A stretch of 6,249 bases of DNA from JBDROU01 sp043809745 [NCBI: bacterium] (GCA_043809745.1 JBDROU010000009.1:1-6249); one strand, 5' to 3'. Positions 1 to 6,131 are shown, numbered from the stretch's first letter. Translations and numbers: made by a program. Notes: generated by a model from the sequence alone, not told the origin.

Positions 1-1
1 A

Positions 2-3000
2 AAAGGTGGCAGAGACGGCTCGGTGGATTACCTGATTATCACTAGCGACGCTCTAATATCCAGCGGAGTATTTGATCCTCTCCTGACTAGCCGAGAAGAA
101 AGAGGTCTTACAACTAGGATTACATCTGTTGCCTGGATTGAAGCTAACTATGATGGAAGAGATACACAGGAACAAATCAGAAACTACATAAAAGATCTTT
201 ATTTAAATGAGGGGCTCATTTATGTTCTGTTGGGAGGAGATACAAATATTGTTCCTGATCGGAAAGCATATTCTGCAGTTGATGGTAGAGTGCCTTGTGA
301 TATGTATTATTCAGATTTAGATGGTGATTGGGATGACGACGGTGATGATGTTTTCGGCGAACCCAGTGATAATATAGATTTATATCCAGATGTATTTGTT
401 GGCAGGGCGCCTGTTGAAAATCAAACAGAAGCAGCGGCATTTGTTAATAAAACTCTAACATTTGAATCAAAATCTTTTGCCGATTACGATTACAACGGTA
501 GTCGTGCTTTATTTATGGCAGTGGAGATGCCAGATTGGCCGTATGATGGTGGAGAAACTAAAGATTCTATTGATGCTAACATTATGCCGGATAGATTCAA
601 ACCCATAATGAAGCTATATGAGAGAAACGGTGAATTAAATCACGATAATGCCATGGGATCTCTTGAATTAGGTTACTATCTTGTAAATCACATTGAACAC
701 GCTAATATAGACGTATTATACGTCGGTGATGATACTATCAATATTAACGATATTAATAACTTATCAAATGCTCCCTATTTTTCTATCCTCTGGTCTTGTG
801 GTTGCTTTCCAGCAGCTATAGACTATAATTGCATAGCAGAACACTGGGTAACAAATCCTAATGGCGGAGGAGCAGTATTCATCGGTAATAGCCGTCATGG
901 ATTACACCCTGAATCTGACACAATGCTTGATCCTGCATTCTACGCGTCCCTGTTTTTTGATCAGATATATCACGTGGGAGAAACCCTAGCAGATTCAAAA
1001 ATAACTTTTATTTCTCAAGCTCAAGCTAGCTTGTATATGAGACATGCTATGTTTGAATTGAATCTTTTAGGAGACCCTGCTTTAGAAATAGATATGAATA
1101 TGGTGATTAGCGTCCCAAATGACTACCCTACTATCCAAGGAGCAATAGATGTTGCCTATGATGGAGATACAATATTAGTCACACCCGGTGTATATGATAT
1201 AAATGAACCAATATATTTTATGGGTAAGACTATTACATTAAAAAGTAGAGATGGACCAGAGGCTACTATAATTAGAGGGAATAATTCCGAGAAAGTGATA
1301 ACATTTGATGGTTGGGAAGGCCCGGATACTATAATCGATGGTTTTACGATTAAAAATGGATATACCACTAACACTGGCGGCGGGATCTATTGCATAGACT
1401 CCTCCCCCACAATCAAAAACAACATAATCACTAACAATAACGCAGGTTTTGGCGCTGGTATAGGCTGTCTAAACAATGCCTCTCCCACAATTATCAATAA
1501 CACAATAACAGACAATACTGCAGACTATGAAGGTGGAGGTATTGATTGTTACTTCTCTTCTCCTGTAATTACTAATAATATAATCACAGAAAATACCTCA
1601 AATGAAACTGGCGGAGGGATAACCTGCTATAATGCCTCCCCAACAATCACAAACAATATCATCGATGATAATAGCGCAGTGGATACTGGCGGTGGGATTG
1701 ATTGTCGTAATTTATCTTCTCCTGAGATTATAAATAACACAATTGTTAATAATGCTGCTATCTCTGGTGGCGGACTCTCTTCCATCAACTCCACCCCGAC
1801 GATTACAAACTCTATCCTTTGGTTTAATGAGGCTACAAACGAGCCTTCGATCTATTTTGAAGGAAGCTCGCCAACAGTCAGCTACAGTAATGTCGAGTAC
1901 GGCTTTAGTGGAACAGGCAATATTCACGATTCCCCACTTTTCACACACCCAGGAGCTAGAGATTATCATCTTGGTTCACAGTCGCCCTGTATCGATGTTG
2001 CCAATGGTGAAGTTGAGCCCCAGAAGGATTTTGACGGTGAAGAAAGATATGACGACGCTGATGTTGTCAATGGGGGCATTGGCACGCCTGTTTACGTGGA
2101 TATGGGAGTTTTTGAAAGACAAACCGATTCAAATCCAGCAGGATCGATAATCCGTGTTCCCCAGGACCGTACCACTATCCAACATGCAATAAATGATGGT
2201 GTTAACGGAGATTTAATATTAGTCTCACCAGGTACATACAATCCGATAGATTTTATGGGTAAGAATATTACTGTACAAAGTACTGATGGACCAAAGACGA
2301 CAATAATTAGTGGAGATCAGACTTCATATGCGGTGGTTTTCCAAGGAGGCGAAAACTCAAACGCTGTCCTTGATGGGTTTACGATTACGAACGGACACGG
2401 TGGCATTCACTGTACAATCTCCTCTCCCACAATCATCAATAACATAATCACTGAAAATTCTGATTATGAAGGCGGCGGCATCTATGGTTACGGTTCATCG
2501 TCTACGATAAAAAATAACATCATTGTTGAAAATTCTGCCACTGGTACCGGCAGCTCGGGCGGGGGTATTTACTTCTCATATTCTAACCCCACGCTTATCA
2601 ATAACATAATCATCAGAAATACAGCGGGTGCGTATGGCGGCGGGATTCATTTATTTAGTTCCTCTGCGACAATCACCAATAATACTATTACCCTAAACTC
2701 TGCCAACAACTCAGGAGCCGGCATTTATTGCTACGACTCTTCTCCTGCAATTACCAATACCATCATTTGGGGCAATAGCGCGCCCAGCAGTCCCAATATC
2801 CGCGTTTTTGGAAACAGCAACCCGACAGTACGTTATTGCGCTATCCAAGGAGGCTGGAGCGGAGCAGATAATATCAATGCTGACCCTCGCTTCTTAAATG
2901 CTTTCGGCAGCGATTACTATGATTTTGGGCTTAAATCTCATTCGCCTTGCATTGATGCAGCTAATGGCGATGAGGCAACAGATGAGGATTTTGATAATAA

Positions 3001-3142
3001 GCCCAGATTCAACGATAGAAATGTTAGTAATACAGGTGTAGGCACGCCTGAATATACAGATATAGGGGCTTGGGAGAGACAGATACACTCAAGAGGTCCT
3101 GGACCTGAACCAAAACTTATCCTAGAACTCCCTGCGCCTTAA
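2..3142 (+). CDS. Secreted C25 (gingipain-like) cysteine protease with two C-terminal beta-helix modules; 5' partial
   Basis: The frame is open to the left edge. The first possible start (GTG at 23) falls inside the opening strand of the catalytic domain (VDYLIITSD), so the true start, and presumably a signal peptide and propeptide, lie outside the window. Residues below are counted from codon 23. Residues 1-355 match peptidase family C25: YVLLGGD at 67-73, an Asp-rich loop at 98-109, DVFVGRAPV at 123-131, probable catalytic His226 (NHIEHAN), probable catalytic Cys261 (SCGCFPAAID), then CIAEHW and GGGAVFIGNSR. Residues 361-701 and 708-1021 are two right-handed beta-helix modules. Each opens with a VP..xTIQxAI segment, contains coils of about 26 residues marked by GGGI and SPTITNN, and closes with SPCIDxAN and a final xFERQ-type strand. 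The gingipain Ig-like domain is absent, and no recognised sorting domain follows; the chain ends in a short proline-rich tail. The protein probably acts outside the cytoplasm; its substrate cannot be read from sequence. The downstream protease gene is 38 bases away and likely co-transcribed. Confidence 0.88.
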   Translation, partial: KGGRDGSVDYLIITSDALISSGVFDPLLTSREERGLTTRITSVAWIEANYDGRDTQEQIRNYIKDLYLNEGLIYVLLGGDTNIVPDRKAYSAVDGRVPCDMYYSDLDGDWDDDGDDVFGEPSDNIDLYPDVFVGRAPVENQTEAAAFVNKTLTFESKSFADYDYNGSRALFMAVEMPDWPYDGGETKDSIDANIMPDRFKPIMKLYERNGELNHDNAMGSLELGYYLVNHIEHANIDVLYVGDDTININDINNLSNAPYFSILWSCGCFPAAIDYNCIAEHWVTNPNGGGAVFIGNSRHGLHPESDTMLDPAFYASLFFDQIYHVGETLADSKITFISQAQASLYMRHAMFELNLLGDPALEIDMNMVISVPNDYPTIQGAIDVAYDGDTILVTPGVYDINEPIYFMGKTITLKSRDGPEATIIRGNNSEKVITFDGWEGPDTIIDGFTIKNGYTTNTGGGIYCIDSSPTIKNNIITNNNAGFGAGIGCLNNASPTIINNTITDNTADYEGGGIDCYFSSPVITNNIITENTSNETGGGITCYNASPTITNNIIDDNSAVDTGGGIDCRNLSSPEIINNTIVNNAAISGGGLSSINSTPTITNSILWFNEATNEPSIYFEGSSPTVSYSNVEYGFSGTGNIHDSPLFTHPGARDYHLGSQSPCIDVANGEVEPQKDFDGEERYDDADVVNGGIGTPVYVDMGVFERQTDSNPAGSIIRVPQDRTTIQHAINDGVNGDLILVSPGTYNPIDFMGKNITVQSTDGPKTTIISGDQTSYAVVFQGGENSNAVLDGFTITNGHGGIHCTISSPTIINNIITENSDYEGGGIYGYGSSSTIKNNIIVENSATGTGSSGGGIYFSYSNPTLINNIIIRNTAGAYGGGIHLFSSSATITNNTITLNSANNSGAGIYCYDSSPAITNTIIWGNSAPSSPNIRVFGNSNPTVRYCAIQGGWSGADNINADPRFLNAFGSDYYDFGLKSHSPCIDAANGDEATDEDFDNKPRFNDRNVSNTGVGTPEYTDIGAWERQIHSRGPGPEPKLILELPAP
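1103..2125 (+). repeat. Beta-helix module A (first of three homologous modules)
   Basis: This stretch encodes residues 361-701 of the C25 protease. It starts with a cap (VPNDYPTIQGAIDVA), then ILVTPGVY, then a GFTIKNG strand. Six coils follow whose SPT-like turns sit at residues 461, 487, 513, 539, 566 and 590, a spacing of 26, 26, 26, 27 and 24. The last coil reads NSILWFNEA. A SYSNVEYG strand, an SPLF strand, SPCIDVAN and a terminal GVFERQTDS complete the module. Asn-rich turns at equivalent positions suggest an internal asparagine ladder, as in pectate-lyase-like helices. No polysaccharide-lyase active site was recognised, so a structural, binding or surface-attachment role is inferred. 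Confidence 0.8.
2144..3085 (+). repeat. Beta-helix module B (second of three homologous modules)
   Basis: This stretch encodes residues 708-1021 of the C25 protease and follows module A after about six residues. It repeats the same plan: VPQDRTTIQHAI, LVSPGTYNPIDF, a LDGFTITNG strand, and five coils with SPT-like turns at residues 801, 826, 855, 881 and 907. It ends with NTIIWGNSA, AIQGG, NADPRF, SPCIDAAN and GAWERQ. It has one coil fewer than module A. Its opening (SPGTYxPIDF.GK, then a GD/GS.QxxxAV segment) is closer to module C of the next gene than to module A next to it. Confidence 0.8.
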
Positions 3143-3148
3143 TTTTGA

Positions 3149-3162
3149 CGATGCGGGTTTTT
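3149..3162 (+). repeat. Short post-stop motif shared with the 3' flank of the next gene
   Basis: CGATGCGG followed by a T-run begins seven bases after the stop of the C25 gene. The same CGATGCGG plus TTT begins seven bases after the stop of the papain gene, at 5846. The preceding coding ends also align (AGAACT, then CCCTG after a four-base gap). It may be the remnant of a duplicated 3' end, or a functional element. It is not a recognisable terminator because there is no clear stem. Confidence 0.4.
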
Positions 3163-3170
3163 GGTTTTAT

Positions 3171-3174
3171 GGAG
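3171..3174 (+). promoter_or_regulatory. Shine-Dalgarno sequence that decides the start of the papain-type gene
   Basis: GGAG is followed by the six-base spacer ATAATA and then ATG at 3181. This is a near-ideal ribosome binding site. The alternative starts in the same frame are TTG at 3145 and ATG at 3151 and 3169. They lack comparable spacing and would add residues in front of a clean Lys-rich signal-peptide start. The site lies in the 38-base gap after the C25 gene, consistent with translation from a shared message. Confidence 0.75.
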
Positions 3175-3180
3175 ATAATA

Positions 3181-5838
3181 ATGAAAAATAAAATATTCAA
3201 AATAAATTTCGGTTTTGTTTTATTTGTAATTTTCATATTTATTTTTTGGGGTCGACAGCAGAAAACTCTGGCTGAGTTCTTACCCGAAAAGATATGTCCC
3301 GCCCATAAAGAAAATAAATCGATAGGAATGGCAAATCCTGCAGCTGTTTATTGTACTGACCTAGGTTATGAATATAAAGTTGTTAACGACCCTTCTGGTC
3401 AAAAAGGTATGTGTACGTTCCCTGATAAAAGTGAATGTGATGCTTGGAAATTCTTAGCAGGACAATGCGGCCAAGAGTATTCGTACTGTGCACAGCAAGG
3501 CTATGACACAATAACTAAACATGATGGCAAAAATGCATTGTCACGGGATTATGCTGTGTGCGTTACAAAAATGGGCGTGGAAATAGGTGCGGTAACCACC
3601 TTAACTGACTTAAGCGAAAAATCTACTATCGGAAGCGTCCGTCTAGAAAATCACGAACAAGAACACAACCCAGAAGCACTTCCGAAAGACACCCTCCCTA
3701 TAACGCCTCCTTCGTTTGATTGGCGGAATCATAACGGCAGCAATTGGATGACATCAGTAAAAGACCAAGCAGGCTGTGGTTCATGCTGGGCGTTCGCGGC
3801 TGTTGGGTCAGTAGAGGCAGTAAACAACATACACTTAAATAACCCTAATAGTGATATTGACCTTTCAGAGCAATATCTCGTATCTGACTGTTTTGATTCG
3901 GGCAGTTGTGCTGGTGGCTCTATTAGAGAATCTTTACATTATATAGGAGCTAACGGGGTTCCTGACGAGGGTTGTTTTCCATATATTGCTAGCGATGCCG
4001 AATGTTCTGAAAGATGCCCAGACTGGGAATCAAGGTTGACAAGCATAGTTACTACCGGCAGAGTTCCTAATGACCAAGAGGCTATCAAACAACGTCTTAT
4101 TTTGCACGGTCCTCTCGCAGCAAGTGTATATACTAGTGAAGGCGGCGGTTTTGGCGGTATGGGTTATTTCGATTCTAATAATATTTATCGATGCTCTAAT
4201 GAACCTGAGGATCCTTATACAAATCATGTAGTAGTTATTGTTGGTTACAATGATAACTCTGAGTATTGGATTGTTAAAAATAGCTGGGGCAGTTCATGGG
4301 GAGAAGAAGGCTATTTTAAAGTCGGATATGGTGAATGTTTTATAGAAAGCTGGGTTTTTTATGCTGATATGGCAATGCCTGAATGTGGAGACGTAATAAC
4401 AGCAAATACATACTTGAGTAGCGATATCGTGGATTGCCCTGAGCATGGATTAATTATAGACGCTGACAATATTGATTTGGATTGTAAAGGTCATACCATC
4501 AGCGGTCTCGGTACCCCTTTTTCATATGGTGTTGACATTACAGAGAAAGAGTGGTCCGACGTCATGAGGTGCAATATAACTAATTTCTATAGTGGGATTA
4601 AGTTGAAAGATGAAGATTACTGCAAGATAAAAAATAGCTATATCTATAATAATTTTATAGGAATAGATTCATCATTAAGTTGGAATACGGAAATCATTAA
4701 TAACCTTGTGCTTGATAATGAAATTGGTATTTATATTAAAGGGGATGGCCCCAGACATCCTAAGCTCTTTGATAATATTGCGTGCAATAATTTCAGTCAA
4801 GATTTGGAATGTCGGGATAATTATTATCCTTATCCTTCCTTTATCACTGGTAATAATCGTTTTCACAAAGTGGCTCGTTGCGGTGGAGTGATTTATTCGG
4901 ATTGTAATCCTTTGGTTCCGCAAGAGTTTCCAACTATACAAGCGGCTATTGATGATGCCTGTTGTGAGGGAATTCAAATACTCGTTTCTCCCGGCACGTA
5001 TCAACCAATCGATTTTAAGGGTAAAGCGGTTACGGTAAAAAGTCTTGATGGGCCAGCTACTACTATAATTGATGGTAGTCAATCAGGAAGTGCAGTAACC
5101 TTTGAAAGCGGCGAAGGTCCGGATTCAGTATTGGATGGATTTACGATTACCGGTGGACATGATAATATGGGCGGAGGTATTCTCTGTGTCGGTGCTGCCA
5201 CAACTCCGACAATAAAAAATAGTTTCATCATCGGCAACTCTGCTGACTCTAACGGTGGCGGTATCTCTGCGTATTATGCTTCACCCACAATCATAAATAC
5301 AGTCATTGCTGATAACTCAGCTCAATTTGGAGCTGGAATAGATCTTGTTTCTTCTTCTGCATCCATCATAAACAGTACCATCACTGGGAATTCAGCTGTT
5401 TACTCTGGAGGCGGAATCTATAGCGGTGCTCCATCCTCTCCAGAAATAACAAATACAATTATCTGGGGCAATACTGCTGGTTATGAAGAACCAGGCCTTT
5501 ATGCCGAATACCCATATCCTACAATTAGTTATTCAGATATCCAAGGTGGCTGTTCCTATTGTCCAGGAGAAAGAAATATTAATTCTAATCCTCTCTTTGT
5601 AAACGCAAGTGATAATAATTACCGTCTTGGTTCACGCTCACCTTGTATTGATAGAGCTAATGCTGATGCAGCACCAGATTTAGATATAGATGGTAATTCT
5701 AGATATGATGATAGGGGTGTTAGTAATAAAGGAACTGGTGAAATTAACTACGTAGATATAGGTGCATTTGAGAAACAAACTGATTCAGAAGGGATACGTA
5801 GAGGCAAGCTGAGAGAACTTCTTCTCCCTGAGCAATAG
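3181..5838 (+). CDS. Secreted papain-family (C1A) cysteine protease with DUF333-like N-terminus and C-terminal beta-helix
   Basis: Started at ATG 3181 the protein has 885 residues. Residues 1-31 are a signal peptide: basic MKNKIFK, then a hydrophobic FVLFVIFIFIFW core, with likely cleavage after TLA (29-31). Residues 49-100 resemble DUF333 (MANPAAVYC, GMCTFPDKSECDAW, GQC), and 101-145 look like a second, diverged copy. Residues 177-395 are a full papain domain: oxyanion Gln196, catalytic Cys202 in CGSCWAF, His349 in NHVVVIVGY and Asn367 in VKNSWGSSWGEEGYF. No I29 ERFNIN propeptide is visible, so the DUF333 region may take the pro-segment position. Residues 400-545 are a NosD-like solenoid opening with CGDVITANTYLSSDIVDCP. 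Residues 578-868 are beta-helix module C. The tail KLRELLLPEQ is basic and hydrophobic. All catalytic residues are present, so an active exported protease is likely; its target is unknown. It probably shares an operon with the upstream C25 gene. Confidence 0.9.
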   Translation: MKNKIFKINFGFVLFVIFIFIFWGRQQKTLAEFLPEKICPAHKENKSIGMANPAAVYCTDLGYEYKVVNDPSGQKGMCTFPDKSECDAWKFLAGQCGQEYSYCAQQGYDTITKHDGKNALSRDYAVCVTKMGVEIGAVTTLTDLSEKSTIGSVRLENHEQEHNPEALPKDTLPITPPSFDWRNHNGSNWMTSVKDQAGCGSCWAFAAVGSVEAVNNIHLNNPNSDIDLSEQYLVSDCFDSGSCAGGSIRESLHYIGANGVPDEGCFPYIASDAECSERCPDWESRLTSIVTTGRVPNDQEAIKQRLILHGPLAASVYTSEGGGFGGMGYFDSNNIYRCSNEPEDPYTNHVVVIVGYNDNSEYWIVKNSWGSSWGEEGYFKVGYGECFIESWVFYADMAMPECGDVITANTYLSSDIVDCPEHGLIIDADNIDLDCKGHTISGLGTPFSYGVDITEKEWSDVMRCNITNFYSGIKLKDEDYCKIKNSYIYNNFIGIDSSLSWNTEIINNLVLDNEIGIYIKGDGPRHPKLFDNIACNNFSQDLECRDNYYPYPSFITGNNRFHKVARCGGVIYSDCNPLVPQEFPTIQAAIDDACCEGIQILVSPGTYQPIDFKGKAVTVKSLDGPATTIIDGSQSGSAVTFESGEGPDSVLDGFTITGGHDNMGGGILCVGAATTPTIKNSFIIGNSADSNGGGISAYYASPTIINTVIADNSAQFGAGIDLVSSSASIINSTITGNSAVYSGGGIYSGAPSSPEITNTIIWGNTAGYEEPGLYAEYPYPTISYSDIQGGCSYCPGERNINSNPLFVNASDNNYRLGSRSPCIDRANADAAPDLDIDGNSRYDDRGVSNKGTGEINYVDIGAFEKQTDSEGIRRGKLRELLLPEQ
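4912..5784 (+). repeat. Beta-helix module C (third homologous module, in the papain-type gene)
   Basis: This stretch encodes residues 578-868 of the papain-type protein. It starts VPQEFPTIQAAIDDA, then LVSPGTYQPIDFKGK, SLDGPATTIIDG and LDGFTITGG. Four coils follow with SPT-like turns at residues 675, 701, 726 and 753 (spacing 26, 25, 27). It ends with NTIIWGNTA, SYSDIQGG, NSNPLF, SPCIDRAN and GAFEKQTDS. It is homologous to modules A and B of the upstream gene and closest to B. Confidence 0.8.
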
Positions 5839-5845
5839 ACTTAGC

Positions 5846-5856
5846 CGATGCGGTTT
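5846..5856 (+). repeat. Second copy of the post-stop motif
   Basis: CGATGCGGTTT lies just behind the stop codon of the papain-type gene, at nearly the same distance as its counterpart at 3149 behind the C25 gene. Together with the aligned last codons, it suggests the two genes inherited a common 3' end that includes non-coding bases. Confidence 0.4.
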
Positions 5857-5877
5857 CTAGCAATCCTAAAATACTCA

Positions 5878-5899
5878 ATTACAATCCCAAAAACTTAAT
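5878..5899. repeat. Direct repeat, left copy, flanking the hairpin cluster
   Basis: These 22 bases match 6059-6080 at 20 positions, with an offset of 181 bases. The core is ATTACAATCCCAA. On the minus strand both copies read IKFLGL plus stop, and the two differences fall on third codon positions (TTT/TTC and AAG/AAA), so both are synonymous. A weaker third copy (CAATCCTAAAATACTCAATT) precedes this one at 5861-5880. Confidence 0.6.
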
Positions 5900-5901
5900 G
5901 A

Positions 5902-5942
5902 GTCCAAACTTATGGAGCGCTAGCGAACATAAGTTTGTGGAC
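5902..5942. repeat. Hairpin 1 of the convergent intergenic region
   Basis: AAACTTATG (5906-5914) pairs perfectly with CATAAGTTT (5928-5936). An outer GTCC (5902-5905) pairs with GGAC (5939-5942) once the GT at 5937-5938 is bulged out. The 13-base loop is GAGCGCTAGCGAA, which contains the self-complementary CGCTAGCG. No T-run follows, so a simple rho-independent terminator is not supported. The structure is symmetric enough to form on RNA from either strand. Confidence 0.7.
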
Positions 5943-5945
5943 GAA

Positions 5946-6005
5946 TTAACCCCCCACCCAGATACTACGAAGAATCGCTACGAAGTTTCTGGGTGCGGGG
6001 TTTAA
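5946..6005. terminator. Hairpin 2, GC-rich; possible bidirectional terminator
   Basis: CACCCAGA (5955-5962) pairs with TCTGGGTG (5988-5995). After one C/C mismatch, CCCC (5950-5953) pairs with GGGG (5997-6000), then AA with TT. TT/AA pairs extend the stem if T6003 is bulged. The 25-base loop contains CTACGAAG twice (5965-5972 and 5978-5985). It is the most stable of the three stems and lies between convergent genes, so transcription termination in both directions is plausible. Only a short TTT follows on the plus strand and a short TT on the minus strand, so the terminator call is tentative. Confidence 0.45.
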
Positions 6006-6012
6006 GTCGATC

Positions 6013-6051
6013 AGACAATTTACGTCACTGTCGTTCCGTAAATTGTGGTCT
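6013..6051. repeat. Hairpin 3 of the convergent intergenic region
   Basis: AATTTACG (6017-6024) pairs with CGTAAATT (6037-6044), and an outer AGAC (6013-6016) pairs with GTCT (6048-6051) if GTG at 6045-6047 is bulged; alternatively, a continuous 10-base-pair stem ACAATTTACG/CGTAAATTGT forms. The loop TCACTGTCGTTC, read on the minus strand, is GAACGACAGTGA, which matches 8 of 12 positions of the hairpin 1 loop. There is no adjacent T-run. Confidence 0.7.
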
Positions 6052-6058
6052 CTTAAAA

Positions 6059-6080
6059 ATTACAATCCCAAGAATTTAAT
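6059..6080. repeat. Direct repeat, right copy, flanking the hairpin cluster
   Basis: This is the partner of 5878-5899 (20 of 22 identical). The copy is the last part of the membrane-helix-like open stretch on the minus strand at 6060-6131, encoding its final IKFLGL and stop. The two copies bracket all three hairpins, with only one to seven bases between the repeats and the outermost stems. Confidence 0.6.
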
Positions 6081-6131
6081 CGCTCCGCCGCAGAGGAAAA
6101 TTACTAATCCTGCCAAGGCGTGGGAATATTC
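6060..6131 (-). pseudogene. Possible remnant: C-terminal membrane helix of an unidentified protein
   Basis: On the minus strand, 23 codons are open between a stop at 6132-6134 and a stop at 6060-6062. They read EYSHALAGLVIF, then LCGGAIKFLGL. This is a convincing hydrophobic helix with a short polar lead, like the last transmembrane segment of a small membrane protein. There is no ATG and no ribosome binding site; TTG at 6116-6114 is the only start candidate, so a decayed gene tail is more likely than a functional peptide. It lies 22 bases downstream of the ABC ATPase stop, so a former membrane partner of that transporter is conceivable. Chance cannot be excluded for so short a stretch. Confidence 0.3.

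Noticed and set aside
1743-2150. A 135-codon plus-strand reading frame inside the C25 gene
   Set aside because: It overlaps module A of the real gene in another frame, has low-complexity Ser/Leu/Thr composition without domain motifs, and is explained by the Asn/Thr/Ser-rich repeats it overlaps.
1380-2800. CRISPR-like regularly spaced repeats
   Set aside because: The short recurring strings (such as CCCACAATCA with AATAACA) are imperfect, in frame, and encode SPTITNN coils of the beta-helix. Spacing varies and the intervening DNA is coding.
3143-3170. Terminator between the two protease genes
   Set aside because: There are T-rich runs after CGATGCGG but no stem in front of them, and the 38-base gap with a ribosome binding site favours read-through.
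3145-3180. Earlier start of the papain-type gene at TTG 3145 or ATG 3151/3169
   Set aside because: GGAG at six bases from ATG 3181 and the immediate Lys-rich signal peptide after it support the later start; the upstream codons add a hydrophobic/Met-rich stretch without a ribosome binding site.
4675-5082. A 135-codon minus-strand reading frame opposite the papain-type gene
   Set aside because: It lies antisense to well-conserved protein sequence (NosD-like region and start of module C) and shows no recognisable motif; the same holds for the other antisense frames of 60-90 codons.
5902-6051. Integron attC site array
   Set aside because: There are imperfect inverted repeats with bulges and an AAC at 5948-5950, but no matching GTTRRRY core sites, no integrase, and the hairpins do not sit behind single-gene cassettes.
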